Origin: Lumnitzera littorea
Taxonomy: Eukaryota > Streptophyta > Magnoliopsida > Myrtales > Combretaceae
Direction: 5' to 3'
Assembly: GCA_024138015.1 (NCBI GenBank)
Contig: JAMXBB010000008.1
Coordinates: 48,770,446-48,834,445, forward strand
Length of the DNA: 64,000 bases
The notes beneath the pieces are model-generated. The model saw nothing but the letters and a program-made list of their open reading frames with translations, was not told the DNA's origin and did no database searches. Both the position numbers and the translations under genes were made by a program. Shown piece after piece: positions 34,444 through 47,060 of the stretch (the stretch's first letter is position 1; every line of letters begins with the position of its first letter).

Positions 34444-36546
34444 TGTTAACAATCAAATTTGGTAAATGGATGATTTACTTGTTGAACTAGTGAAAGGCCT
34501 ACAAGAAGAAAATAGATTAGACTATGGGGGTGTTAGGATGACTTTAGTGTTGGCACTTCGATGCTTAAGATATTAGGTTGTGAAAGTAAGTGTAGTAAAA
34601 TGGGATAGTGAGAGAGTAAGGGTTTCAAAGAAGGCTCCCTATTGGTACCCGAGCTCTATTTATAGAGGCAACTAGTAACCACTCGTGGGAACTACTTCCT
34701 TTGTGTTTGTCACATGGCAAAACCCTTCATCTCGTAGACCACTTCTTGATTTATAGGAACATGGGCTAGTTCGAAATGAGGAGCGGGCAATTACTTGTGT
34801 TATAATCCCTAATTATTCATGCATATGTTTTAATTTAAACTCTTGGCAACTATACTAAGCTCTTAACCACTTTCTTGACCTTCTTGTAACCATCTTGAGC
34901 TCCTTTCCTAATTACTGATAAAGGCATATTTTTCATGTTTTAAAGTGCTAATTTGGATAGAATTTTTATTGATTTTATAGAAATCATTAAGAAATGGTAC
35001 TTAATTATTTTCATTTGGAGATTGCAAGAATTAGAAGATTCAAGAGTAGAATTACAGACAATTTAGAGAAGTTTTGCCCAAATTAACAAAAGTCTGAATC
35101 AACAACATGCAAATTAGAATTAAAGGCAACTGACTTAACAACCAGCTTACAACTTACAACTTGCATTGGTGGCCTTTGATGTTTACACCGCTGGCTTTTG
35201 ATGGCTACGCTACCGGCCTAAACGCCGGCCTTACATTTATACTGCTGGCCTTCATTGAAAAGTTAGCTTTCGAAAGCTAACCATAGTTTCCTTTATAAAT
35301 AGTCATGAGTTTCATATTTTAGAGAGTTTTTCATCTTCTTTACAGTTAGATAGTCTTGGAACAATTAGTCGATAGTTCTTAAAGAATTCATCTGCAGAAT
35401 TGATTGGATCATTGAGAAGATTTTTCGTTCGCTATAGAGATCAATTTTGGAATTACAATTGAAGTTTATTTTTTCGAATTACAGAATTGGTGACATCTAT
35501 TTTAATTAGTTTTATGCAATTCTGTGAATTATTTATGCTTTTAGTTATGAATTTCCTTGCAATTTCAATTAGTATTTGTGTTTTTGTTTCCAAATCCATC
35601 GCAAGTTAAATTTTATTTGTGGGAATTGATGAAACCCTAGATAGTTAATATGATAATTGTGTCTGTGCTATAGGATTAAGAGATATATGGATGATTCATG
35701 ATTGCAATTTCTATGATTTCAATTACATTTGTTCAATTAATTATAATTGTTAGAAACCCTAATGATACGAGAGTTGATATAGGGTTTGTTAAAAATTCTT
35801 AGTTGATTTGATTAATCAATGTGAAAGTAGAGTTAATTGAATTAATTAGAAATTATCTAGAGATTAATGTGATGTTCGGTGATCGATTATTCACTAAGAC
35901 ATTAGGGATAATTGATTTAAGACATTAAACAATCATAATATCGAGAGATATATGATTGTAAATTAATGTCTACTGTTAATTAGAAGATACAGAAGCTGAC
36001 TAATTAATAAGGGGTTTAAATCCTTAAGTTTTAAGGTATAATAATTTCACTTGAATGACCATATAGCTATTAATCTATATAATATGATAATAATTTGATT
36101 TGCATAATCTAGGGTGGAGTTTGTTTTCCCACAATTCTCAATTAATTGCTTAATTTTAGATTTTTCATAGTTCTTTTCTTTTCAATAGTTTTAAAGTAAT
36201 TATTAGATTAATTAATTTAATTTTAATTGCCTGAATATTAATAAGAACTATCATAGGTTTAATAATATTATAGTCCTCGAAGGATCGACAACCTTACTTT
36301 CTCTATATTACTTGATTCCAACTCAGTATACTTGCTGGAGTATTTGCGATTTATTTTTATATATAGAGTTTAAGTGAATCAATTACCGCCTTAGTCTAAG
36401 CTTCTTAGCTATCTAGACCATAGAACATTCTGAGTTGTTTCAAGGGTATCTAGTAAAGTTCAAATCTCAAGTCCATCAGGTTAAGTAATAACCCTCTTAG
36501 GTCATTAGGAGGTCTTCTAGACTTTGGGTTAAAATCCTTATCAACC
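34444..36546 (-). repeat. E4 3' LTR (interrupted by a solo LTR)
   Basis: 34444-34915 and 36387-36546 align with 58904-59500 (GGTTGTGAAAGTAAG, CTCTATTTATAGA, GTTAAAATCCTTATCAAC). The interruption is the solo LTR at 34916-36381 plus its 5-bp duplication. Net length is about 630 bp against 597 bp; a short local duplication near 34860-34900 accounts for most of the difference. It starts TGTTAAC at 34444. Confidence 0.9.
34916..36381 (+). mobile_element. Solo LTR (1466 bp) inside the E4 3' LTR, TSD ATTAC
   Basis: Begins TGATAAAGGCAT, ends TAAGTGAATCA, and is flanked by ATTAC at 34911-34915 and 36382-36386. The uninterrupted sister LTR at 59330-59350 has the joined target (TTAATTATTGCC). There is no internal region or coding. 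The 3' part has CCTCGAAGGATCGACAACC, a phrase typical of the ends of long Athila/Tat-like LTRs just before the primer site, which indicates plus orientation. Confidence 0.92.
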
Positions 36547-37487
36547 TTTATCCCTTGACACTCCTTGGTGATAATCCGAAGAGTGTATTATGTTGTCTTT
36601 TTGCCTTAGGGTGTTAAGGTATCCAACCTATATAATGCTAGTCATGCTCTAACCTCCACTTAATACTAAGCTTTCCTATTTAGGTATTCCAACTTGGCTA
36701 TTAGCATTTGTACCCAACCAGCCCTTAGTTTGCATGTAATGGAGGCGTTGCATTCACTTATTAGCAATCCTGTTCTATCTATCAATATTTACGCTAATGT
36801 GATAGTTGTGACGTATGTTGTACACAAAGGGGATTCAATCTTAGCTACTTGTCTCTAAATGAAATGCAATTGTATGGCCACAGCAAAACAAAATTTAATA
36901 CATGGGATAAAGTCACTAGAAGTATCTGAACTTTTATATTTTTTTCATTTTAATACCTAAACTTTAAACTTGTTTATTTTAGTACCCTAACTTTTTAAAT
37001 GAGACAAATTAATATTTATATTATAACAGTCGTTGTAAAAGAATACTTATTTTTTTCACTTTAAAAATTTTAAGTACCAAAATGAAATAAAAAATAAATT
37101 TTGAGCACTAAAATGGAAATAAAATGAAAGTTAATTTACTTATATTATTATTCAAGTATTTTATAATTACAGTTGTTATAACAAAGATATTAATTTGTCT
37201 AATTTAAAAAGTTGAGATACTAAAATGAACAAGTATAAAGTTTAAATATTAAAATAAAAAAAGTACAAAAGTTCAGGTACTCTTATTAGCCTTATCCCTT
37301 TGAAACATGGGTCCTAAAACATGCGACTATTTAAACTTCTTAATTTTGTCACTTCCCACTTTTCGCCACATTTGTTCTTCCCATTTTTGTATCAACCAAT
37401 TCTTCTTCTCATACGCTATCATCTCTATCACTCAAGAGCCTCTTCATCTACTTTCTTATTGTATAAACTTGTTTATTTAAGGTAATT
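36547..37487. other. E4 spacer between 3' LTR and antisense ORF
   Basis: Noncoding. It carries the MITE at 36904-37298. By position it would hold the promoter of the antisense ORF, which starts near 37488, but I see no clear promoter core. Confidence 0.45.
36904..37298. mobile_element. MITE (395 bp) with long terminal inverted repeats
   Basis: The left end GGGATAAAGTCACTAGAAGT pairs with the reverse complement of the right end, GGGATAAGGCTAATAAGAGT. Pairing goes on through CCTAAACTTT, TTTTAGTACC and AGACAAATTAATAT for about 150 bp. The flanks TTTAATACAT and TTTGAAACAT (36894-36903, 37299-37308) are an imperfect 9-10-bp duplication (8 of 10 equal), pointing to a Mutator-like origin. There is no ORF. 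Confidence 0.8.
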
Positions 37488-37912
37488 ATGTCGCACATGG
37501 CAACAACTAGGTCAAACTCTAATAAAACAGTAAGCAATTAAGATTTGGCTTAGACCTCTTCTATGCACTTTGGAGTGATTAGAATTCCTTCACAACAAAT
37601 GCAAGGCATGAAGAATGCAACAAATGTTGACTATGGCATCTCTCTAGATACACTAAGTTGGGAAGGATTAGCGCATTTAAAGCCTTGGGGATTCGAAGAA
37701 TTCCCCTCAATAACTACCTTGATGATGGCAAAGACAAGAATGCCTAGGAGCCCCTTTATCATGAGATTACATACGACATTAGCCTAAATAGCATGCTAAG
37801 CACTCTAACAAAACAAAAGTTTTTACATCTGTTCTACTCCTTGACACTAGAAGGTTAAAAGGCTACAAATCCATGAGCGAATTACCTCCTTAGGCGATTG
37901 AGAGTTTGCTTT
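37488..37912 (+). pseudogene. E4 antisense ORF, N-terminal part (split by E5)
   Basis: Plus strand, opposite to E4 gag-pol. In-frame ATGs at 37488 and 37497 (MSHMATTRSNSNK) are followed by a stop, then an open run from 37563 with TLSWEGLAHLKPWGFEEFPS and SITTLMMAKTRMP. Tat-lineage antisense ORFs begin in a similar way, with a basic/Ser-rich start and then a domain before the coiled coil. The assignment of this N-terminal part rests mainly on position, strand and the direction of the C-terminal part at 50371-52446; similarity is weak. E5 inserts at 37913. Confidence 0.5.
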
Positions 37913-38590
37913 TGATGTGAGCCATGTATACTTATCAGTTTATAATACAATAGATATGAGTCCAAGTATCAATCCCTTAGGGATTAGTATGATTACTTAT
38001 ACTTCACCCTTTCTCTAATATCTAACCTAATAATTTTAGTCAATAATGAATTAAGGAAACAAATTCAAGAAAATTAAATCTACACAACTAATTAAACTAA
38101 TATGCAACATAAATAAAAATTAAAGATATTAATAATGCATAAATTCAATATTCAATTATTGATCACCCTATAGCAATGAAGCACATATCAATCTCATCGT
38201 AATTTACTGGAATGTAATGATTCTTAAATTATACTAATATCTCTCTTGAGATTACTAGTACCTAACACTAGAATAATTGATTGAAATCTCTTTCCAATTA
38301 AAGACCTTAGAATCACTTTAACAATCTGTGAATTTTACTAAGTCACCTTAATATAGAAAGTCATGCTGTCTTCTCTTTAGATTGCATGCAAATTCTCTCA
38401 TTATGCTATGATTTAATTATATAAAGGAATCTTTCGATTTTAATGTAATATCTAATATTGAATCAATACTTTAGATATATTGATTCAAAATAATGAAGGA
38501 GCACGTAATTAGATCACAAAAATTAGAAATCATAGATTGATAAAAGGAAATAGAACTAATTACATATAAAACCAGGGTTTTTAATAATTT

Positions 38591-38868
38591 AATACTAAAA
38601 AGAACTAATCTATAACATTGAGAAAATAGAGATAAATAAAGAAAGAAAGATGAGTTTCTAAAATGCTAGAATGTGAATGAATGAATGCTAATATTTACAA
38701 GGCCTTTGTGATCTATTTATATATCATGAAATACTAAAAAGAACTAATCTATAACATTGAGAAAATAAAGATAAATAAAGAAAGAAATATGAGTCTCTAA
38801 AACGCTAGAATGTGAATGAATGAATGTTAATATTTACAAGGCCTTTGTGATCTATTTACATGTCATGG
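38591..38868. repeat. Tandem duplication, two 139-bp units
   Basis: AATACTAAAAAGAACTAATC begins each unit and GGCCTTTGTGATCTATTTA nears each end. The units differ at only a few positions, so the duplication is younger than the LTR pair divergence suggests. Confidence 0.92.
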
Positions 38869-39036
38869 AATAAATCTTCAATTTGGATTGGTTGGAATAA
38901 AGATGTGTGGTCTAGCAATTATAGACTAGCATGACTACGAACACATGGCATAGACAAATTAGGAGACACGGACACCTTATCTTAATGCATGATGATGGGC
39001 TTTGAATGGATGACTTCAAATCAGATGATGGCAATG

Positions 39037-39906
39037 TGATGTGCTTAGGAGCTCAATTATCATTAGGACTTACCGTAAGAGATGAGAACCAAATGGGTCC
39101 TTTAAAGTATCAAAGAAAATAGAATGGTAAGGTTGACAAACTGAACGCAGTAGCTGACGTGAAGTTACTTGGAGGATATGACTCACCTTCGAACACAATA
39201 CGACTTGACACTTCACTTGATGTAATGCACAAGCTAATGCTAAGGTCCACCCACTACTAATCTTAAGCTACTCAACAAGACTGGATAAGAGTGTATGTAA
39301 ATAGACTTGGAGAGGAATGTCTCGTAAGGACCATGTATATTCAAAATGTCTATAGGGAATGTAAGATGATTTTGGCTACAAAAAGAATGGACTATTTATA
39401 GCAAGTCCTTAGGATAAATAGGACAAATGACAAAAAGGGAAAAATAGTACAGTGTCAAGCGAAAGGACATATGGTAGTGAGATATTGGTTTCGTACTGGC
39501 AGCAAATGTAGGCATCATCATGTAGAAGTAATAGAGATTGTAGGATGAAGAGTAGGGGCTAACATGAAGGGGATTTTATCACTTAGCAAGTAGGTCTTGA
39601 CACTCAGCACTCGGTACTTCAGCCTCGGTACAAAAGGGGTCCGGGTGATAGGTACAGTATTGTATGACTAAGGTCCTCAACCTCGACACTCGACGTCTAG
39701 GCTTCAGCATTCGACAAATGATGTTTAGCACTTGGATCTTGACAAAGTAAGGTATGGCCGAGACAAGGCCTCAAGGAGTTCTTCTACTATTCTCCTGTAA
39801 ACTGCATCTCGTCTTCGGTAAGCTGATTAGAGAGAATTCTTCTGGCAAGTGATTGAAGGTTTTAGAGGCGCGTACGAGTGAGAGGACTAGTGGTTAGCAA
39901 TCCATC
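39037..39906 (-). mobile_element. Solo LTR (870 bp) inside the E5 3' LTR, TSD CAATG
   Basis: Begins TGATGTGCTTAGG, ends AATCCATCA, and is flanked by exact CAATG (39032-39036, 39907-39911). It is the same family as 99-958. The minus strand has CTATAAATAG (39392-39401), a TATA-like core, hence minus orientation. No coding. Confidence 0.9.
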
Positions 39907-40628
39907 ACAATGACTCTCGTTTTTTCAATGTAAACACATGCATAGATAATGGCCTTCAATCGTGCTAGATTGTGGCTTAGAATATGATCAACATAATTTC
40001 CAATTCCATAGACTTCAATCTTTAATCACCACAACACTTATAGCTTGATAAAGACTTCACATAAAGGCTTAAATTTGTCTTCAATTCATACCCCATGCAT
40101 AAGATGGATTTTGTTGGCTTCAATACGTTGGATGATGATTTACTTTTTAAAATGGGCTTCAATTCATCTTTGATGCATGTCAAGTGTTAGATCATAAAAC
40201 GTAGCGGATGGGATGGACCAAACTTCAAATATTAGGTTGTACACTTTGATTCAATTTTAGGCTTGATATATCCATGATATGATCTTGTCAAATAGTTATG
40301 TAACTTTCTGCCCTTTATTTTATTTTCAATGCAACCCCACATGACCATGTCAAATGATTGTGTAATTTTCTGGTCATATTTTGAATAAACTGACATAGCT
40401 TTTAACACGATTTTGTCAAGTGACTATATCAATCTTTAAAAACTCGTAGCCATTTCAATTCAACTCAAAATCAAGTGAAACTTGATTCATTCTCTTCCTT
40501 TTCTTCTTAATTATTCATTAAAGACCTGAAATGAAAATATTTTTAGTTAAGTACCAAATATCCACAAAAAACACATAAAACCATTAATAAAAATCCATTA
40601 ATAAATATATATAATAAAGAACTTATCA

Positions 40629-42660
40629 AACTTCCCCATACTTAAATATTTGCTTCTCGTCAAGAAAAATAAATTAAAGAAAAATCAAGGCAAGAAATAC
40701 TTAATTAAATTTATCACTACTTAAGAGACCAAGCAAAAATTACACTTGATCCGAAAACAAACTAAGGGATTAACCTACAAATTCGCTTAAAAGTTCCTTA
40801 ACAACTTCCTTATCTCTTTATACTTTATCTCTTTACAATTCTCAAAAGACATAAAGTGCTAAAGTTCACAAGCTAATTTATATAAATTAAAGTTTACTTG
40901 AATTATTTAATTAAGGATTCCTCCACTTAAAATCAAATTTAACATCTTACGAACCAAGAACAAGTCATAAAAATTTTAACCCACTTAGCTAAAATGTATA
41001 TAACTTTCTTTTCAATTTCGTTACACACCATAATTTAGAGTAAACACATTTACATCCAACTCATCTTTAGATTAATCCCTTAGTATTTCATTCAATTCGA
41101 TTCATTTATGCACAATTACTTTGATTGAAGTCCATTGGTAGTGGAATTCAAATCCCACTCTTCTAATGGACCAAGCAAATCGATACCAATTTATACACAC
41201 ATTGGCAACAGAAAAAAACCTTACTCTTGTTGGGATCCTAAAGAGAGCCTAGTAGGATTACCTAAAATCTTCAAATTATGTGTGCATCCATGATATGAAA
41301 ACCACTTTATAAGTCAAAGATTACAAAACTCTAATTAATAAATCACCAAGGCTTCCGATTTTTAGTTTATTTACTTATCGTAAAATATAAATAACTATGT
41401 ATATCTAATATTTTACAGTTCATTAGAACTACAAAGAATCTGTATCTCCTACCAGGTAATAAGATAAGGTAAATTAATTTTTTATAAATTACAATAATCA
41501 CCAAATAACATAGAACCTTAACATATAAACATTTTCTACATGTGATGCTCCAATACTAGCTATACGTTGCTCAACGTAATCTAGTTTTCTCTTGCATATC
41601 CTGCATTTGCACTTTGCACTTGAGCTTATCCCAGTCTCAACTTAACGGACATGCAAAAGAAGCTAACCACAAATCAATGAGTTTGTTCCTTACCACTATC
41701 GTTCAAGTTATTACGCATTATTAACATACATGAAGTCTATCTACATAAAAAATGAATGCATACACAATGAATACAAGTAACATATCCATAGGAGTCCAGA
41801 ATCACAAAAGGTGTAGATTTATGTTGTCTACACATCGATTATTATGTCTTGTACTTAACTGTATAGGGCACCTCACCTCACCTCACCTACATGAGGTTAC
41901 TTGGGGGTACCATCTCTTCAAACAACACTGGACTATTATCCCAGTTGAGAAAGAAATACTAATCAAAACAAGTGAATCCCAACTAAGGCCATGTACTATC
42001 TAAGACCCCATAGGCTCAACATCGATAAATCATATCCAAAGCCCCATTGACTCAATCGTGCAAGTCCTCTTGCCATCAATCAATTGGAGATACTCTATTA
42101 GCTTAACCTCAACAATAAAAATATCATCAATGGGCTTTACAAGCCCATGAAGAAGTTATACAAAAATCTTTTTAAGATAGAAAAAATATTTTGAAAAATA
42201 CTTTTCTCATTCTATTTTAAAAATTGGCAAAGCTAGCATTCCTCATAAACATACCATTGAGTCATAGACATGTAATGAATATAATCGGCTAATTTGGCCA
42301 AATATTTAAATTTAATAACTTAAGGAAGCAATCACAAGGATGATAGCACACAAGGCAAAATGGTCATTCAAATAGATAAACAATAGCAACCAACCAAACA
42401 AGCAATTGTTGAGCATAAGTAAATAGCAATTTATTAGAACTCCCTCACTTGGATTAATGCTCAGTTTACTAGTCCTTGGGATTTCTAGAACTTGATAGTT
42501 AAATTACCTAAAAGATAATAAGATTTATAAGTATTTGAAAAAGCCAGAACTCTTAGGTAACTACTAAATGTCTATTATAGTTTGCCTAATTTCCCCTTTA
42601 TAACCCATGCATAGCATGAACATTTTTTTAGCTTATTTTTAGGCTAAACAGGAGATATTA
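40629..42660 (-). other. E5 3' internal noncoding region
   Basis: It starts with the polypurine tract (minus strand) and goes on as AT-rich text without a usable frame. Two phrases, CCCACTCTTCTAATGGACCA and GTTGGGATCCTAAAGAGAGC, look less degenerate but match no protein motif. A short CACCT tandem lies near 41870-41888. Confidence 0.5.
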
Positions 42661-44329
42661 CTACTCAATATTATATAACTTATTAAAGATTATATGGGTT
42701 TGATTTATCTCATTAGTTGTAAATTTTATATTGATATATTGTTATATTATAACTTAATTATAACACCTACGAGTATCGGGGTAGATACTAGTGTGACGTT
42801 ATAAGTTAGATATGGTAATGGAGTTGAGTAAAAAACATTGAAATTATGTTGTTAATTTAATAATTGGGTTATTAAAACTCCAATCCAACCATATTATATT
42901 ATTATTATTATTAGAACATATTGTGTGCGTATGCATTCATATATATAGTCGTTTTTAATTCTTATAGGTGTATGATCCTATATTATTATTATAATCATTA
43001 TTATTGGGTTCCTTATTATTGTTATTATTTTTGCTATTATTATTATTATGGCTGTTTCAAATTATTATATTATAGTCATTACATTTTATAGATTTGATTG
43101 TTCATACATATAGAAACATATCTTCCTTAAAAATGTTTAGACTTTAAGTACATATGTATATGAATATTTATAAAACTACAAATTTCCAAATAAATTCACA
43201 TCATATGATTATGCCTTATTTGTACCTTATAGTATGCATTTACCATTTTCCCTTTGTAGAAAATATATGTATATATATTTGTAAATAATTACATTTAGGA
43301 TATTCATTTTTTGTTTAGGGGTTTATCAAAGTTTTCCACTTATAGGACCAAATTACTTTAGCAACTTAGTCGTTCTTATTATACTTCTCGATTTTTCCTA
43401 AATCTTTGATCGAGTATAACTTTGTTGTTTTAGATTTGATTTTTATGATCTTATAGTCAAATTTTATCGTGTTCAAGCATATTTTTACATAACGAGATCC
43501 ATTTTGGAGTTAAGGCTTGCATTTTTTATATGGGCTTGATTTGTTACGAATTTTGTTACTTTGGGCCCAATAGCTTTTTAATTATATTTATGGGCTTTCC
43601 TTAGTTGTTTTATTTATTGGGCTTTACCTAAATTCTATTAGTAGGCCTAAATAATTTCTAAATTTTATATTTTCTAAATATTTTTATTTTTTGAGTCGTA
43701 ACCTTAGTTATTGGCCTAAAATGACCCTTTTTCCTAAGTTTCTCAATTTTTACAAGTTTTGGTCTCACTTATTTGTATTATTCTTACCCTTATTTTAATT
43801 AAATAAAATTTTTGCATGTCTTTTTCCCTATGGGCCAAATCTAAAATGGGCCTTTCTCCATGGACCTTAAGGTCTAGCTTGTTTTATTTTTCGCAACCTA
43901 CAACTTTAGGCTCTAAATCATTAACTATTCTAACTGTTATTATAATAATTACTTTAAATCACTTTATTGTTATTATTTTTCATAAATTGCAGTTTTAAGT
44001 CAGAAAAATGGGGAGGGCTAACGTGGCAATCCATGATTAGGTTAGGGTGTATTTTTCTTAATTTGTCCATTTTTTTGTATTTTTCTTTATATATGTCATT
44101 AATATGTACATATATATAATAATTAAATATTTGAAAATTCTGTTAATAAAATAGAAATTAAAATAAAGAAAATACTATTGCAGGCCACGACTACTTACAT
44201 ACATACATACATATATATTTCCATATTTTTGGCTTATATATACAAAAATAATACTACTGTACATATTAATTTCAAAATGCACCTAACTATTTAAATACAT
44301 GTTATTATATATATGTCGCTAGTGTGAAA

Positions 44330-45190
44330 GATCAACTAAGAAGTAAGGTTGGATCGAGCTAAGGTTTGCCTCCTACTCCTCGATACTTGCAAAAAGCCCT
44401 CTATAGCCAAGGCCACAAGAGCCCTTCAATGCTTAAGTTAGCAAGGACCAAGAAAAAGGGAAGGTGAGCATTGGAGACCAAGTGGGTCATGCTTGCTAGA
44501 TGTGTATGTGTGTTGCTTTTGTTATCTAGCGAAAGGGAGAAGAGGTCTAAGAGTGATAGAGATGGAAGAGGACCTAGAAGAGCTAAGTTTCCTCAGACTA
44601 TCTTACTTGTTGGTGCTTAATGCCTTTTATATGATTTACCTAGATACGTGGCGATTGGGGGTTTGTTTGTATTGGTCATCGACAAACAGTACGCTTCATG
44701 GTGGGTGACATAACTTCACTACAGGAGGTACACTATAGCCATTCGAACCACCAAATTTGCCGTTTAGTGATCTAGTAGGGGCAAAGGTATTCGGCACTCC
44801 AATCGTACTACGGATATTAGATGCTCATTAATGAGTTGTAGTAGGTTGTAACCACTAAAGAAAAAAATTGGGCTAAGATGCTCTACGAGGGACAACTAAT
44901 GCTCAACGGAAGGAGTTAGGCCTTAGGCTTACCCTAGATGGTTAGTGGTCGTCTACTCATCAGTCGAGGATTGATATGTTTGATCATTCATCATTTGGTT
45001 TGTTGGGTTCATTGCAATGCGAGGAATCAACTTGCCCTAACTTGGTAATCTTCATTAGCATAGGCCCGTAAACTAAAGAGGGAGTCATAGTGCAATGTGC
45101 AGAATTGTTGCCTGCTTTGGTGCTCACTGGCGTATGCCTTGTGATAGGCTTCAATCGTTGGGCCTTAAGCTGAGCGATAATCAAGTATCA
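44330..45190. other. Higher-complexity island, unidentified
   Basis: About 860 bp with clearly higher GC than the neighbours and no homopolymer runs. Short frames exist on both strands (for example 44984-45184 minus), but none carries a motif I know. It is bounded by AT-rich low-complexity text on both sides. It may be a fragment of another element or a captured low-copy sequence. Confidence 0.4.
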
Positions 45191-45593
45191 ACAATATATA
45201 TTTTCTTTCAACCTAGAAAATAAAATAAAATATACATATATACCTATATACATAAAGCAATGTTGTATGTATATATATATGTATAAATAAATTGGTACAT
45301 GTACATAAATATTTTTTAAATATATATGTAATTACTTATATTATAATATATATGTACCTAAACCTTAGAAAATAAAAAGACAAATATGTATATATATACA
45401 TCCTACTTGTATAGATTTGTACATGCATATTTATATGAAATTTCCATATTAGGCAATATACACACATATATTTATCATTTTGTAATTTATATATACTTAT
45501 ATATACTAAAGTATGTATTATACATATGTTCATATACTATTTTTGTAAAAATGTATACATACATAAATGTAGGTATTTTAGTGTACACATACA

Positions 45594-45624
<31 letters not shown>

Positions 45625-45660
45625 ATAGTATGAAAAATTATGAAAAAAAAAACAAACAAA
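45190..45660. repeat. AT microsatellite tract (TATATG/TATACA)
   Basis: Dense TATATA, TATGTA and TACATA repeats, ending in a perfect TA run near 45600-45622. ORFs predicted on both strands across it are Tyr/Ile/Leu-only text and not genes. Confidence 0.85.
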
Positions 45661-47060
45661 AAGAAAAAAAAAATATACATCCCATTTAACCTATAGTTCT
45701 TGCTTTGTTTTATACATGAGAAGTCCAAATATGTGTACATACAAAATCTTCATAGCTTCTCCTATTACCTAAAATGTTAAAGAAATACATATAAAGACCA
45801 ACAAAATACACAAAGATATAGTTTATAAAGGGGAAACAAATCCAAAATATAAAATAAGAAAAAAGAAAACATATTTAGGTTGGTCTTTGGGTTGGAGAGA
45901 TCTTGAAGCTTGAGAAAGTAATCCCTCTTCTTCGTTAATGTCCAAAGTGTCTCCTTTGTGGACTCGGAGTAGAGTTGGGGAGTAAGACATAAATGAAGTA
46001 AGAGACGAGGAGTAGAAGAAAAATGGAAAAAAATGAAAGAGAGGCTTAAAGGGTAGATTGGTCGGTCACGTTGGGGTCTTTGGGAAGGTATTGTGGTGTG
46101 TTGATGTATGAAGAAAAGATAAAAAAAAATAATTAAAAAAAAAAAAGAATGGACAAGGTTAGGAGTTTGCTATAGGCATGAGGGATGAAGAAAGGAGTAT
46201 GGGTTGATTTTTCTAAGAAAAAAAGAAAAAAGAAGAGGAAAACTTTAGGGAATGGGATGCATGTTAGCTGAAAGTTGATGGTGAAGAGGGGCTTTTTTTG
46301 TCCTTTTTAGTCTTATCCTAGGGTCTAGGGGCTAATGTTAGGATGGGACTTTGGGTGGAGGGTTTGGTTAGGGTAATGGAATAGTTAAGATGTAGTTAGA
46401 TTAGGGTTATGTTAAATAAAATAATAGAGTAATGGTTTAAGGTGTTTAAATTAAACAAATTACATACATATATATGTAATCTAATATATTATATTGTTTA
46501 ATGATGATGATAATAATATCATTAGTAATAATAATAATAACAATAAGAATGATAACCATAATATTATAATTTAAGAAGGAAAGAAATAAATATATACATA
46601 CATGGGTACATGTAGTGCCATAAGTAAGGTAGTGGATATTGTTTATAATTTATTTAATTGGTTGAACTTAATTAGTTATTATTATTTAAAATTATATCTA
46701 ACCATTTGCTAGCAATGTTACATAATTACACATATTTAGCGATAATTTCATCGAATTAAGGCTTTATTGATATTAAGGTAATTTTTTTGGTTTAATAAGT
46801 TTAAAGTTTCAAATTTATGGTTTTTATTGAGTTTGGGTTCTAATATTGAGAGTACACATAAATAAGATTTAGGGTTTTCATATGCAATTACGGTTTTCAA
46901 ATTGTATATTAAGGTTTTTTATATTCATTTTAGATTTCGAATCTAAAATTTAATAGGTTTAAAACTTATGTGGTTTTGTTGATTCAGGGAAGTATATATA
47001 GTACTTGGGTTGATATTAACTCCAAGGTGCTAAATTGATGGCGTCTATATCTCTTTTGAG

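Larger units (their letters stand above)
37913..40628 (-). repeat. E5 3' LTR (interrupted)
   Basis: Starts TGATGTGAGC, ends CTTATCA, and aligns with 49179-50365 at both ends. It contains the solo LTR 39037-39906 and a 139-bp tandem duplication (38591-38729, 38730-38868). Between about 38470 and 39990 it has sequence absent from the partner. Confidence 0.85.
42661..47060 (-). other. Probable inserted LTR-like material within E5, unresolved
   Basis: The plus strand at about 43415-43510 (TATAACTTTGTTGTTTTAGA, TTATAGTCAAATTTTATCGT) aligns with 62385-62480 in the minus-oriented LTR at the right edge. GA/CT-rich text near 45900-46080, read on the minus strand, resembles the leader part of the same LTR near 63400-63480. 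The order fits one minus-oriented LTR of that family, stretched by other insertions. I could not define ends or a TSD. ATT/AAT microsatellites lie near 42895-43035 and 46500-46545. Confidence 0.45.

Noticed and set aside
44715..44727. CACTACAGGAGG, like the end of a CACTA (En/Spm) transposon
   Set aside because: No matching inverted end and no 3-bp duplication within several kb; a single 7-base match is chance.
45336..45740. Several overlapping ORFs on both strands
   Set aside because: They translate TATATG/TATACA microsatellite DNA; open on both strands because of composition.
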